Positions 1 to 6,716 of a stretch of 7,594 nucleotides of DNA are shown here, piece by piece. The stretch is from contig JAITAM010000061.1 in the NCBI GenBank assembly GCA_031284085.1, positions 1-7,594 on the forward strand, given 5' to 3'. Origin of the DNA: Spirochaetaceae bacterium. Lineage in GTDB: Bacteria; Spirochaetota; Spirochaetia; Treponematales; Breznakiellaceae. Every line of letters begins with the position of its first letter. The first letter of the stretch is position 1. A program made the position numbers and the translations under genes. The notes under the pieces were generated by a model. It saw only the letters and a program-made list of their open reading frames with translations, made no database searches and was not told the DNA's origin.

Positions 1-33
1 GGCTGTGGCTGTTGAGAAAGCATTGATTTTAGC

Positions 34-62
34 TTGCATAAATTGTCGTTATCTGCTATGCT
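34..62 (+). promoter_or_regulatory. Promoter of the tRNA-Leu gene
   Basis: TTGCAT (34-39) and TATGCT (57-62) are separated by 17 bases, and TGC directly before the -10 box makes it an extended -10. Transcription would begin near 69-70, two or three bases before the mature tRNA 5' end at 72, which is a usual arrangement for a single-gene tRNA transcript. Predicted from pattern only; the gene could instead be read from further upstream. Confidence 0.5.
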
Positions 63-71
63 TTTATTAAA

Positions 72-153
72 GCCCAGATGGTGAAATTGGCAGACACGCT
101 AGTTTCAGGTACTAGTGCCGCGAGGCTTGGGGGTTCAACTCCCCCTCTGGGCA
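72..153 (+). tRNA. tRNA-Leu, anticodon CAG
   Basis: The complete cloverleaf can be drawn by eye. The acceptor arm pairs GCCCAGA (72-78) with TCTGGGC (146-152), with A153 as discriminator. The D stem is GTG/CAC (81-83/95-97). The anticodon stem is CTAGT/ACTAG around the loop TTCAGGT, giving anticodon CAG at 106-108, which reads CUG leucine codons. The long variable arm (GCC-GCGA-GGC, 117-126) is the class II hallmark expected of tRNA-Leu. The T arm is GGGGG-TTCAACT-CCCCC (129-145). CCA is not encoded; TCA follows the discriminator, so CCA must be added after transcription. It is the only plus-strand gene in the window and is convergent with the operon that ends at 245. Confidence 0.97.
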
Positions 154-230
154 TCACTTAAAGTAAAAATTACGCGGACTATTCCAACGATTCACAGTTC
201 ACCCTGTTCCAATACAATCAGCCGCAGAAC

Positions 231-255
231 AAAAAACACCGCGCTTAAAAGCGGT
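231..255 (-). terminator. Intrinsic terminator at the end of the minus-strand operon
   Basis: On the minus strand the five-base stem ACCGC/GCGGT (255-251 with 242-238) encloses an eight-base loop and is followed by GTTTTTTG (six T, 236-231). The hairpin overlaps the stop codon of the 448-residue protein gene at 245-247, so that gene ends inside its own terminator. The stem is short and the T run good, giving moderate strength. It would also limit collision with transcription from the convergent tRNA gene. Confidence 0.6.
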
Positions 256-1591
256 AGCGCAGACCGAATCGAAAGGTCGGCGCCTCAATGTACAACGCAT
301 CGCCTAAAAAAAATTGGAGTATACCCGCATCAGAGCTGCCTTTGGAAGGAGAATTGCGGTAGTCGCTACCCAGAAAGTAAAAAGCAGCCCCTCCTTCAAA
401 GAAAAAAGAAAACCCTGATCGGCTCTCCCAGTTGTAGCCTGCGCTTAACCCAAAACTCACGGGGCTAAAATTGTCAAAAGCCAGCCCTGCAGGAAGAATA
501 GTCCATATAAGATCGTCGGTATGCAGACCGCCAAAATCCGTTCCACCAACTGTCAGGTCTTCAAAGTGAAAGTCCGCATAGTTTATGCGCATAAACAATA
601 CGGCGCTGAGAAAAAAGGTCGGCGAATAGGGTTTGTCACTATTATAAAACCGGTACAAAGCACTCAAGCCGGGCATGAGCAGCGGTTGAGTCGAAAAACT
701 ACTGTCCGTTCCCGGCTCAGAGAGGAACAGTCCAAAAGCCTGCTGTTGAATTCCAACACTAAAGACCCAATGGCAGGAAGGCTCATACCATGAGAACCAC
801 AAGTCCGGAAAACGTCCCATAAATAGACCGAGATCAAGAGAAAAAGAGGAAAAACGTTCCTGCGGAAGAGTCAGTTCGGTATTGTCTTTGTCGGCAAAGA
901 AAGTACCTGTCCGTGTGTAATAGCCGGGGTTGACCATCTTCCATTGAAAGGTGCGTGGAAGGTAAACCGGCATATTCAAAACCCCTTCCTCCGGCAGCAC
1001 AAGCGGGGTGTCCGCAATACCATAGACCAGACTGTGCGCCGCTCCTCGTATGGTAAGAGGAGGGCTTAGCCTTCCTGCAACGAAGTTCTCCACATCAACA
1101 ACCAGCTGCGCCCAAAAAAAGGACAAAAGATCGTATTCCGAAGGAAAATCGGCGCGGTAGCTCTTGCGTATCGTGTGCGATTTGGCAAAAACTTCCTGAA
1201 TGGTGTAGCGCACTTCAATATCAGGAACGCCTATATCGCCGCCGATCTCTATGTCAACAAAAACCGGTATGCCTTTTTCATTGGCAAAAGCAAAAGGATC
1301 GTATTCAGCGGTATTCATAAAGACGCGTGAGATTGACGCAATGTTTGACAAATGGTATTGGAGAGAATAGAGCCACGTATCCTCAGGGGGAAAGGGAAGC
1401 AAATGCTTATCCCACGTAGAAACGCCAATGATCTGCGCCGCCTGATAGAGTTCCTGATCAAAGGAAAGTCGATAAAGTATATTGATCAGCGATTCAGGCG
1501 GCTCTTGTGCATCAGGGAGCATCGGGAAAAAGATGAACAGGCACAGGATCATAAGCGTACGGTAAAGCCGGAACAAAACTCTGTTTATCAT
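245..1591 (-). CDS. Secreted, probably outer-membrane protein (448 aa), last gene of the operon
   Basis: I do not recognise a named family. The start chosen is the ATG at 1591: GGAGA lies nine bases upstream (1605-1601), and the protein then begins with an arginine-containing n-region and a hydrophobic core (LMILCLFIFF, residues 13-22), a plausible signal peptide ending near PDAQ (26-29). An upstream ATG at 1672 would add 27 residues that overlap the preceding gene and hide the signal peptide. Residues 30-175 form a presumed periplasmic domain. Residues about 178-245 have the strand-proline-GYY pattern of a PEGA-like module. Residues 250-448 alternate aromatic and polar strands and end in GLRYRF; a C-terminal F is typical of outer-membrane barrels. 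It shares AISRVF-type sequence (ISRVF at 87-91) and domain order with the gene before it, 58 bases upstream, suggesting distant paralogy. The envelope role is inferred; no catalytic motif is visible. Confidence 0.85.
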   Translation of the reverse strand: MINRVLFRLYRTLMILCLFIFFPMLPDAQEPPESLINILYRLSFDQELYQAAQIIGVSTWDKHLLPFPPEDTWLYSLQYHLSNIASISRVFMNTAEYDPFAFANEKGIPVFVDIEIGGDIGVPDIEVRYTIQEVFAKSHTIRKSYRADFPSEYDLLSFFWAQLVVDVENFVAGRLSPPLTIRGAAHSLVYGIADTPLVLPEEGVLNMPVYLPRTFQWKMVNPGYYTRTGTFFADKDNTELTLPQERFSSFSLDLGLFMGRFPDLWFSWYEPSCHWVFSVGIQQQAFGLFLSEPGTDSSFSTQPLLMPGLSALYRFYNSDKPYSPTFFLSAVLFMRINYADFHFEDLTVGGTDFGGLHTDDLIWTILPAGLAFDNFSPVSFGLSAGYNWESRSGFSFFFEGGAAFYFLGSDYRNSPSKGSSDAGILQFFLGDALYIEAPTFRFGLRYRF

Positions 1592-1649
1592 TGAGACTTT
1601 TCTCCAAAAAAAGAAGGAGTTCTTGTATTGAGAGTGCGGGTTTTGCCGT

Positions 1650-2834
1650 TTACCATTTGAGCTGTACTCCAAAGGAAAGAAAAGAATCCATATTCAAAGC
1701 AGCGCTGCCCAAAGAGGAGCGGGAATAGCCTAAAACGCTTGGGAATCGGTATTCGGCAACAAAAGCCCATTTGGAAAAATGGTACTCTGCGCCTAGGATC
1801 AGAGGATCGGCTAGAAAGCGTGATTGAAAATTGTCTGTAAGGGTAAAGGAAAGACCGGTGCCGGCAAAAAGACGGAATACAAAATCGTTCCACGGTAATA
1901 AATACAGTCCGGCTCTGAGACGCCACTCGTGATGTACCGTTTCAGAATCGCCTGACAGCTCCGTTTTATCGCTCCATATAGACCAACCGCCTGAAAGGAA
2001 GAAGCGATCCGGCAGGATATGGAAGCGGTATTCAAAATCAAAAGAAGAGTGTTCAAGACTTCGCAGCGCCAACATAAAGCCAAAGCTGTGTCGGGTTATT
2101 TTTTGTAGCACCTTAAGCTTAAGCGGCTCTTGGGTAATGCCTTCAGGTATGACAAAATCTTGGGGCCAGTAACCATCTTTTGCTATCGTTCCATACACCG
2201 GCACGTCGACTGGGAACAGAATCAGAGGAGCAATAAGATAGCTCTGTTCTATGATACCGATCTCCTGTCTGTTGTCTTTGCCCCAAAAAACAGTAACGCC
2301 CTCCTGCTGTGAAACAAAGCGCTGCCTTTGTTGTACCGCCTGATAATCAGCAAAACGCTTCGGTTCTTGAAACGATCGATGCCATTTTTCAATAAGCCTT
2401 TGTGCAGAAAGGTTCATAGCATCTTCAGTATAGACTCCTAAATACAGAAAAAGCGAGAACAGGTCTTGCGCCCGGATATTCTGCTCTACGGCATCGTATA
2501 TACTGAAGTACCACACGAGATTTGAATCGCGAAAGTCGGTATCAACGAGCAACGCCCAGCGAACCCGATCGGTTTCACAGTACATTTGTACTACTTCAAA
2601 GCCCAAATCATCGGTTGTGTAGCGCCCCATAATGCTAAGATATTGATCCTGAAAAACTCGGCTGATCGCCTCTGTTGCATAGCTAATCTTGCCGAATATA
2701 TACGTGTCTTCCGGTGTTTCTCCGCGATGACGAACCAGCAAAACAGCTTGCGTTTCATCTAAAGCAATGGGAAGGCTTTCTTGAGCGGATACTACAGAAG
2801 TGATGAAAAAAAAGAACAGTACAGTATTCTTCAT
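1650..2834 (-). CDS. Secreted, probably outer-membrane protein (394 aa), paralogue-like partner of the next gene
   Basis: Function not recognised. The N-terminus is a short, textbook signal peptide: MKN, a phenylalanine-rich core, then SVVSA before QES, with cleavage likely after A17. Residues 25-160 form a probable periplasmic domain containing AISRVF (56-61), also seen in the downstream protein. Residues about 180-242 resemble a PEGA-like module (VTVFW start, PVDVPVYG, then KDGYWPQDF). From about 248 to the end come alternating amphipathic strands such as FGFMLALRSL, FDFEYRFHI and FVFRLFAGTGLSF, finishing in FGVQLKW; a terminal aromatic residue suits an outer-membrane barrel of about eight strands. 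The ATG at 2834 lies 12 bases after the cyclase stop codon with only a poor Shine-Dalgarno (AGG close to the start), so translation is probably coupled to the cyclase. Co-transcription with a cAMP circuit suggests an envelope role, but this is inference. Confidence 0.85.
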   Translation of the reverse strand: MKNTVLFFFFITSVVSAQESLPIALDETQAVLLVRHRGETPEDTYIFGKISYATEAISRVFQDQYLSIMGRYTTDDLGFEVVQMYCETDRVRWALLVDTDFRDSNLVWYFSIYDAVEQNIRAQDLFSLFLYLGVYTEDAMNLSAQRLIEKWHRSFQEPKRFADYQAVQQRQRFVSQQEGVTVFWGKDNRQEIGIIEQSYLIAPLILFPVDVPVYGTIAKDGYWPQDFVIPEGITQEPLKLKVLQKITRHSFGFMLALRSLEHSSFDFEYRFHILPDRFFLSGGWSIWSDKTELSGDSETVHHEWRLRAGLYLLPWNDFVFRLFAGTGLSFTLTDNFQSRFLADPLILGAEYHFSKWAFVAEYRFPSVLGYSRSSLGSAALNMDSFLSFGVQLKW

Positions 2835-2846
2835 GCCTAATTACCA

Positions 2847-4502
2847 TTATTTCTCGTGCATAATTTCGACTCCATCCCAATCCGCAGGCGGCGGCTCGCT
2901 CCTATAAATATAGCATCGTTTTGCAAAGGTATCTGCGATAGAATCGCCTGGAAGGATGGAGAGAACTTTGGTGAAACCGGTAAGCGCCTTCTGGAAATCC
3001 TGAGAATAGTAGTAAACTGTAGCATCCTCATGGTATTTCCACGCTTCTTTTTCGGTATCGGTGACTGAAAGCTTGGCGGTAAAAATAGGAATACCTAGTG
3101 TCTTGCCTTTTACGGCAACTTTATCAACGGTCCTGCACGGTAGATCGTTATGAACCTTTTCCCACACGCTCTCTGAAAATAAAACCGGCTGTCGGTACTT
3201 CTTTGTTAAACCTTCAAGCCTTGAGGCTAGGTTTACCGTATCGCCGATAACAGTATAGTTCATTTTTTTATTACAACCTATGTTTCCAACGGTAACAATA
3301 CCGTAGCTAATACCTACCCCTATTTTGAATTCCGGCGCCCTTAAAGAGAGCTGTAGCTTGTTAAAGTCATTAAGAGCAGCCATCATCTCTAGTCCGGACA
3401 GCACTGAAGAGAGCGCATCGTTTCCGTAAGATGTCGGCGCTCCAAAAATCGCCATAATAGCATCACCTATGTATTTATCCACTATGCCATTCCGGTCCAT
3501 AATGATATTAACCATTGCACTAAAGTAGCGGTTTAGTGAATTGACCAGCTCATCGGGCGCCATGCGCTCGGAAATAGTGGTAAATGAACGTATGTCTGAG
3601 AAGAGAACGGCAGTATTCCGGTTGCTGCCGACGAGCATCTTTTCCGGGCTGGCGAAAACTTCTTCAATAACATCTTTAGGGACGTATAGCTGAAAGACAT
3701 TGCGTATTTTCATCTCCTGCTTTTGTGCAATAGCTGCATCAAAGGCGTATTTTTTTATCTGAGTATAAGCAGCTGAGAGTTCACTGAGCATATTATTGAA
3801 GGTATGAGACAGGTGGCCAATTTCATCTTGGTAAAAGACCGGAACTCTCTTGTTAAGATTATTTGACTTGATGATAGTCTGCATGGTCCGCAGCATAGCT
3901 TCCATAGGCCTTGTGAGGTAGCCTGAGGTAAAGACAAGAGAAGCTATTCCTACTAGTAATGCGCCTGCAAGAATGTATGCGGAAGTTCGGAATATCTGTT
4001 CAACAGTGCCATAAAAGGTTTTGCGATCCTCGGTGATAAACACCTGCCATGAAAACGGTGAAAAAGGAAAGGTATAAGCAACACGGCTAGAACCGGCTAT
4101 GTATATTGATGGTATAAATCCCCGCTTTGTTTCATAACTTGTCAGTGCTTGCCGTTCTTCATTGGTTGGTAATACCGTACCGGCGTATGTATCTATTGTA
4201 CCATCGTTTGAAAGCATAAAGATGGTCTCCGTATTACTCCTGAGTATGCTCGAAGCAAAGATTTCAATAGCCGATTTAGCGGCACTCTGCATGAGAAGCT
4301 CTTCGGTTACATTATTATCAACAAGCAAGTTCCATTGCCCGACTGCATAGTTCTCAAGCTCATCGGCTTTGAAGTCTAAAAAGTCTACCGCAAGCCGGGT
4401 AACCGACGATGAAGCTAAGAGATACGAACAGACTCCAACCAGCACCACAGAAGCTGTAAGGAGAGGCAAGACTACGATCAATATTTTGATTCGGATTTTC
4501 AT
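2847..4502 (-). CDS. Membrane-bound class III adenylate cyclase with extracytoplasmic sensor and HAMP domain
   Basis: Converts ATP to cAMP at the inner face of the cytoplasmic membrane. The 551 residues run in order: first membrane helix about 7-30; extracytoplasmic sensor region about 31-174 of CHASE/Cache type; second helix about 176-197; HAMP about 198-250 (RPMEAM, then DEIGHLSHTFNNML); a linking helix; and the cyclase domain about 295-478. Catalytic residues are complete: metal-binding D303 (LFSDIRSF) and D347 (KYIGDAIMAIFG), adenine-selecting K343 and D421, and transition-state N424 and R428 (GDTVNLASRLE). The K/D pair marks an adenylate rather than guanylate cyclase. A helical tail of about 70 residues (AWKYHEDA, then FQKALTGFTKVL) looks TPR-like. 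The ATG at 4502 was chosen because it begins MKIRIKIL just before the helix; an in-frame TTG at 4526 is possible, and neither has a clear Shine-Dalgarno. The cAMP-type regulator lies directly upstream and two envelope proteins downstream. Confidence 0.95.
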   Translation of the reverse strand: MKIRIKILIVVLPLLTASVVLVGVCSYLLASSSVTRLAVDFLDFKADELENYAVGQWNLLVDNNVTEELLMQSAAKSAIEIFASSILRSNTETIFMLSNDGTIDTYAGTVLPTNEERQALTSYETKRGFIPSIYIAGSSRVAYTFPFSPFSWQVFITEDRKTFYGTVEQIFRTSAYILAGALLVGIASLVFTSGYLTRPMEAMLRTMQTIIKSNNLNKRVPVFYQDEIGHLSHTFNNMLSELSAAYTQIKKYAFDAAIAQKQEMKIRNVFQLYVPKDVIEEVFASPEKMLVGSNRNTAVLFSDIRSFTTISERMAPDELVNSLNRYFSAMVNIIMDRNGIVDKYIGDAIMAIFGAPTSYGNDALSSVLSGLEMMAALNDFNKLQLSLRAPEFKIGVGISYGIVTVGNIGCNKKMNYTVIGDTVNLASRLEGLTKKYRQPVLFSESVWEKVHNDLPCRTVDKVAVKGKTLGIPIFTAKLSVTDTEKEAWKYHEDATVYYYSQDFQKALTGFTKVLSILPGDSIADTFAKRCYIYRSEPPPADWDGVEIMHEK

Positions 4503-4662
4503 TACAAGAAAGGCTGTAAAAACCAATTTCGTTTGGGATGAAACAGCCTACAGGACTCGATCCTGACCTCCTTTTTATCAATAAACCTTCGATAGAAGGA
4601 CTGTCTGTCTGCTTTATTTTCACCTTAATACATACGAGGCTACCATATAAAGCATTACCTTT
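4503..4662 (-). other. 160-base leader between regulator and cyclase genes, with orphan ribosome-binding site and hairpin
   Basis: Read on the minus strand, this gap holds a strong Shine-Dalgarno AAGGAGG (4573-4567) with no ATG, GTG or TTG at a usable distance. Just after it is a perfect 5-bp hairpin CAGGA-TCGAG-TCCTG (4565-4551), then AGGCTGTTTCA (4549-4539). There is no T run after the hairpin, so it is not a standard terminator. TGC followed by TTTATA (about 4650) could be a weak extended -10 giving the cyclase its own promoter, but no convincing -35 is seen. A frame from the GTG at 4623 runs into the cyclase gene out of frame and is not considered coding. The segment may shape translation of the cyclase, whose own start has no Shine-Dalgarno. 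Confidence 0.4.
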
Positions 4663-5904
4663 TTATAAATTCACTTCCCGAGTCATCTCACGTCTTCTAA
4701 TACTTCGATAAACCATACACTGTCTGAATATATAATCCACATTGATAATTTTTATTTTATTAGTTTCTTTATCAATCTCAATACTTTTGCTCGCACTTTC
4801 TCGTTTCAATTTGCTCAGTAAAATGCTAATGTCATTGTGCGGAATACCGACCATTGTTGCAAATTCACGCGGACCAAAATTGCACTCATAGATTTGACGA
4901 GAGGAAATTGGTACTCGGTCTTTTTCAAGCTGCATGAGGAGAACATCGTAAATTCGTTGAACCGGATCCTTAATCAAAGCATTGCTAAGCTGCTTGTAAA
5001 TAAACCATATCCGTTCTGCAAGCAATTGGGTAAGCCGAGCTACAATTTGTGGTTGCGTTTCTGACATTCTCTGGAAGTTAAGCCGTGTTACGATCATAAG
5101 CTGGCAATCTTCAAAAGCTATGGCAGTTGCCGAGCGCGGCTTTGATTCAAGTAATGCCATCTCTCCAAAAATATCGCCGGCTTTAAGCAGAGCAAGCAGT
5201 ACTTCGTTATTATTCATGTACTTTGTTATTTCAATGGAGCCGGACTTGATAATGAACAGCTCATCGCCCATCTCACCTTCAGAAAAAATAATATCGTCTT
5301 TTTGGTAAGACCTTGCTATCTCGTCTGCATTATACTCAAGTCTTACCTCTGAAGCGTACGGAGCAAGTTTTTTAAGACGCTCCTTTGCATAAGAAATATT
5401 ATCGCCGTTCGAGCAGTACTTTATATACCGGTGATAGCAGTAAAATGCGTGAGATTTTTTCATCTGCCTATCGTAAAACTGCGCAATAGTCCATAAAAGA
5501 GACGTTCCCTCCTCTTCACTCTTCCCTTTCAAGGTAATCTGCGTAAGAGCGTGGTCTAAATAACGCATCCGTCGGGAGAATTGGAGAATAATTTTCATGG
5601 CTATAGGGGTATTGTATTGGATCAAACCCTCAAATTGACTCTTATGAACAGAGATGAGGGCGACATCAGTTATTGCCTGAGCAGTTTCAATATGACCGTG
5701 GTTAGACATAGTTGAGACAACGCCGAAAAAATCACCCGGTCCAAGGATATCGCCTTCCGCTTCTTTTATTACTTCAGCTTCTTTATAAATTTCTACTTTC
5801 CCAGCGCGGATAATAAAGAATCGGTCGGCTTGTTGGTCGCCTTCCATGATAATAAAGGAACCTTTCTTAAAATTAACAAAAGCTAATTGTGGTCTTTCTA
5901 CCAT
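4663..5904 (-). CDS. Crp/Fnr-like regulator with two cyclic-nucleotide-binding domains and a C-terminal helix-turn-helix
   Basis: A probable cytoplasmic cAMP-responsive transcription factor, 413 residues, about twice the length of an ordinary Crp. Domain one (about 9-125) has the beta-roll frame (GSFIIMEGDQQADRFFIIRAGKVEIY, shown here as 14-40) but its phosphate-binding cassette reads FFGVVSTMSNHG and lacks the usual E and R. A helical, TPR-like linker spans about 130-185. Domain two (about 190-305) has a canonical cassette, GDIFGEMALLESKPRSATA (243-261), with E248 and R257 available to hold the cyclic phosphate. A winged-helix region follows (about 312-395), where FGPREFATMVGIPHNDISIL matches the helix-turn-helix position. 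The ATG at 5904 overlaps the stop of the preceding gene (ATGGTAG), and AAAGGTAGG supplies a ribosome-binding site. The adenylate cyclase gene follows, which makes cAMP the likely ligand. Ligand specificity and target sites cannot be read from sequence. Confidence 0.9.
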   Translation of the reverse strand: MVERPQLAFVNFKKGSFIIMEGDQQADRFFIIRAGKVEIYKEAEVIKEAEGDILGPGDFFGVVSTMSNHGHIETAQAITDVALISVHKSQFEGLIQYNTPIAMKIILQFSRRMRYLDHALTQITLKGKSEEEGTSLLWTIAQFYDRQMKKSHAFYCYHRYIKYCSNGDNISYAKERLKKLAPYASEVRLEYNADEIARSYQKDDIIFSEGEMGDELFIIKSGSIEITKYMNNNEVLLALLKAGDIFGEMALLESKPRSATAIAFEDCQLMIVTRLNFQRMSETQPQIVARLTQLLAERIWFIYKQLSNALIKDPVQRIYDVLLMQLEKDRVPISSRQIYECNFGPREFATMVGIPHNDISILLSKLKRESASKSIEIDKETNKIKIINVDYIFRQCMVYRSIRRREMTREVNL

Positions 5905-6221
5905 ATTTGCCTACCTTTAATTACAATAATAATACCCAATTCAAGTGTAGCAAACAAGCCTCCATAAAGCATAAGAAATAAAATCGGGGTGTATTGTTCT
6001 TTGGGATATAGATGGACAAAAAGCGTGGCAACCGTTTTTGAACAGACAGCGGCATACAGTTCTTTAGCCGTATCATTTTCCGAATCAACGATAAGCGGGA
6101 CTTTTATGCCTTTTTTCTTAGCCTTTACCATTTCAATACATGATGTGCCGCCATAATTGGACACAAGCCTCTCAGAAATCGAATGTAATCCTCGTGTATC
6201 ACGAAAATTAATAGCAACCAT
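5898..6221 (-). CDS. Small hypothetical protein with one C-terminal membrane helix (107 aa)
   Basis: Not recognised. It is accepted as a gene because its stop codon overlaps the start of the regulator gene by 7 bases, the typical signature of coupled translation, and because a promoter lies directly before it. Residues 1-75 are mostly soluble and include a basic patch (VKAKKKGIKVP, 32-42). Residues about 79-101 (PILFLMLYGGLFATLELGIIIVI) form a single hydrophobic helix followed by KGRQ, so it is probably a tail-anchored inner-membrane protein. No signal peptide is seen. The ATG at 6221 has only AGG one base upstream and falls four or so bases from the predicted transcription start, so initiation would be almost leaderless. 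In-frame alternatives are a GTG at 6164 with GAGAGG just before it, and an ATG at 6131. It may tether or modulate the cAMP regulator, but only its position suggests this. Confidence 0.65.
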   Translation of the reverse strand: MVAINFRDTRGLHSISERLVSNYGGTSCIEMVKAKKKGIKVPLIVDSENDTAKELYAAVCSKTVATLFVHLYPKEQYTPILFLMLYGGLFATLELGIIIVIKGRQIW

Positions 6222-6231
6222 ACCTGCAGAT

Positions 6232-6240
6232 AGTATAACA
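6232..6240 (-). promoter_or_regulatory. Extended -10 promoter for the cAMP operon
   Basis: On the minus strand TGT-TATACT (6240-6232) is a near-consensus extended -10 box. No good -35 is present at 16-18 bases, as expected when an extended -10 compensates. Transcription would begin near 6225, very close to the ATG at 6221. The promoter lies just downstream, in the direction of reading, of the tandem repeat array. Confidence 0.5.
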
Positions 6241-6268
6241 CAGAAGTTGGGAAAATACTAGTTCTAAC

Positions 6269-6294
6269 AAAAAAACTTTCGCAGCCGCAGGCTG
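6269..6294 (-). terminator. Possible weak terminator between the repeat array and the operon promoter
   Basis: On the minus strand CAGCC-TGC-GGCTG (6294-6282) forms a perfect 5-bp stem with a three-base loop, followed after six bases by seven T (6275-6269). The interval between stem and T run is longer than ideal, so this is tentative. It would stop transcription that crosses the repeat array from reaching the operon. Confidence 0.3.
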
Positions 6295-6311
6295 TTTCAA
6301 AGCAGGCCAGC

Positions 6312-6716
6312 CTGTTTCAAAGGTTGTTCTATCGGGAGCGGAGGTACGGCTTTTTGCCTGACAGCAGCAAGGTGAGGTCTGACCTGATTTGGGGGGTTGG
6401 AGGTCTCAGCCACAGGCTGTTTCAAAGGTTCTTGTATCGGGAGCGGAGGTACGGCTTTTTGCCTGACAGCAGCAAGGTGAGGTCTGACCTGATTTGAGGG
6501 TCGGAGGTCTCAGCCACAGGCTGTTTCAAAGGTTGTTCTATCGGGAGCGGAGTACGGCTTTTTGCCTGACAGCAGCAAGGTGAGGTCTGACCTGATTTGG
6601 GGGGTTGGAGGTCTCAGCCACAGGCTGTTTCAAAGGTTGTGCTATCGGGAGCAGAGGTACGGCTTTTTGCCTGATAGAAGCAGTCTAGGTCTGACCTGCT
6701 TTAGGGTCGGAGGTCT
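6312..6716. repeat. Tandem repeat A, 104-105 bp unit, about 3.9 copies
   Basis: Units begin CTGTTTCAAAGG at 6312, 6417, 6521 and 6625, with periods of 105, 104 and 104. Each contains ATCGGGAGC, TACGGCTTTTTGCCTGA, then AGGTCTGACCTGATTT and GGAGGTCTCAGCCACAGG. Copies one to three are nearly identical apart from single-base changes and one-base indels (for example GGAGTACGG at 6549 in place of GGAGGTACGG). Copy four diverges after 6673 and merges into repeat B. A truncated head, GGCTGTTTCAAAG, also lies at 6290-6302. The indels shift the frame between copies and stops appear in every frame, so this is not read as protein-coding. Confidence 0.95.
6407..6419. repeat. Hairpin at the A-unit junction (CAGCC-ACA-GGCTG)
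   Basis: Each junction between A units carries the inverted repeat CAGCC/GGCTG with a three-base loop: 6407-6419, 6511-6523 and 6615-6627. A version with loop GCA lies at the left edge (6282-6294), and a related one, CAGGC-CA-GCCTG, at 6303-6314. The stem is invariant in all copies. Confidence 0.85.

Noticed and set aside
72..153. tRNA gene as an integration site of a mobile element
   Set aside because: No integrase, no repeated tRNA 3' end and no phage-like gene is present in the window.
115..468. Plus-strand open frame of 117 codons
   Set aside because: It begins inside the tRNA gene and runs antisense to the end of a well-supported minus-strand gene; composition is not protein-like.
1588..1926. 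Minus-strand open frame of 112 codons
   Set aside because: Lies out of frame across the end of the 394-residue gene and the start of the 448-residue gene; a shadow frame.
4360..4623. Minus-strand open frame from a GTG at 4623
   Set aside because: Starts in the leader and runs out of frame into the first membrane helix of the cyclase; no conserved-looking protein features.
4663..5904. Ordinary Crp or Fnr protein
   Set aside because: At 413 residues with two nucleotide-binding folds and a helical linker it is about twice the usual size, and there is no Fnr-type cysteine cluster at the N-terminus.
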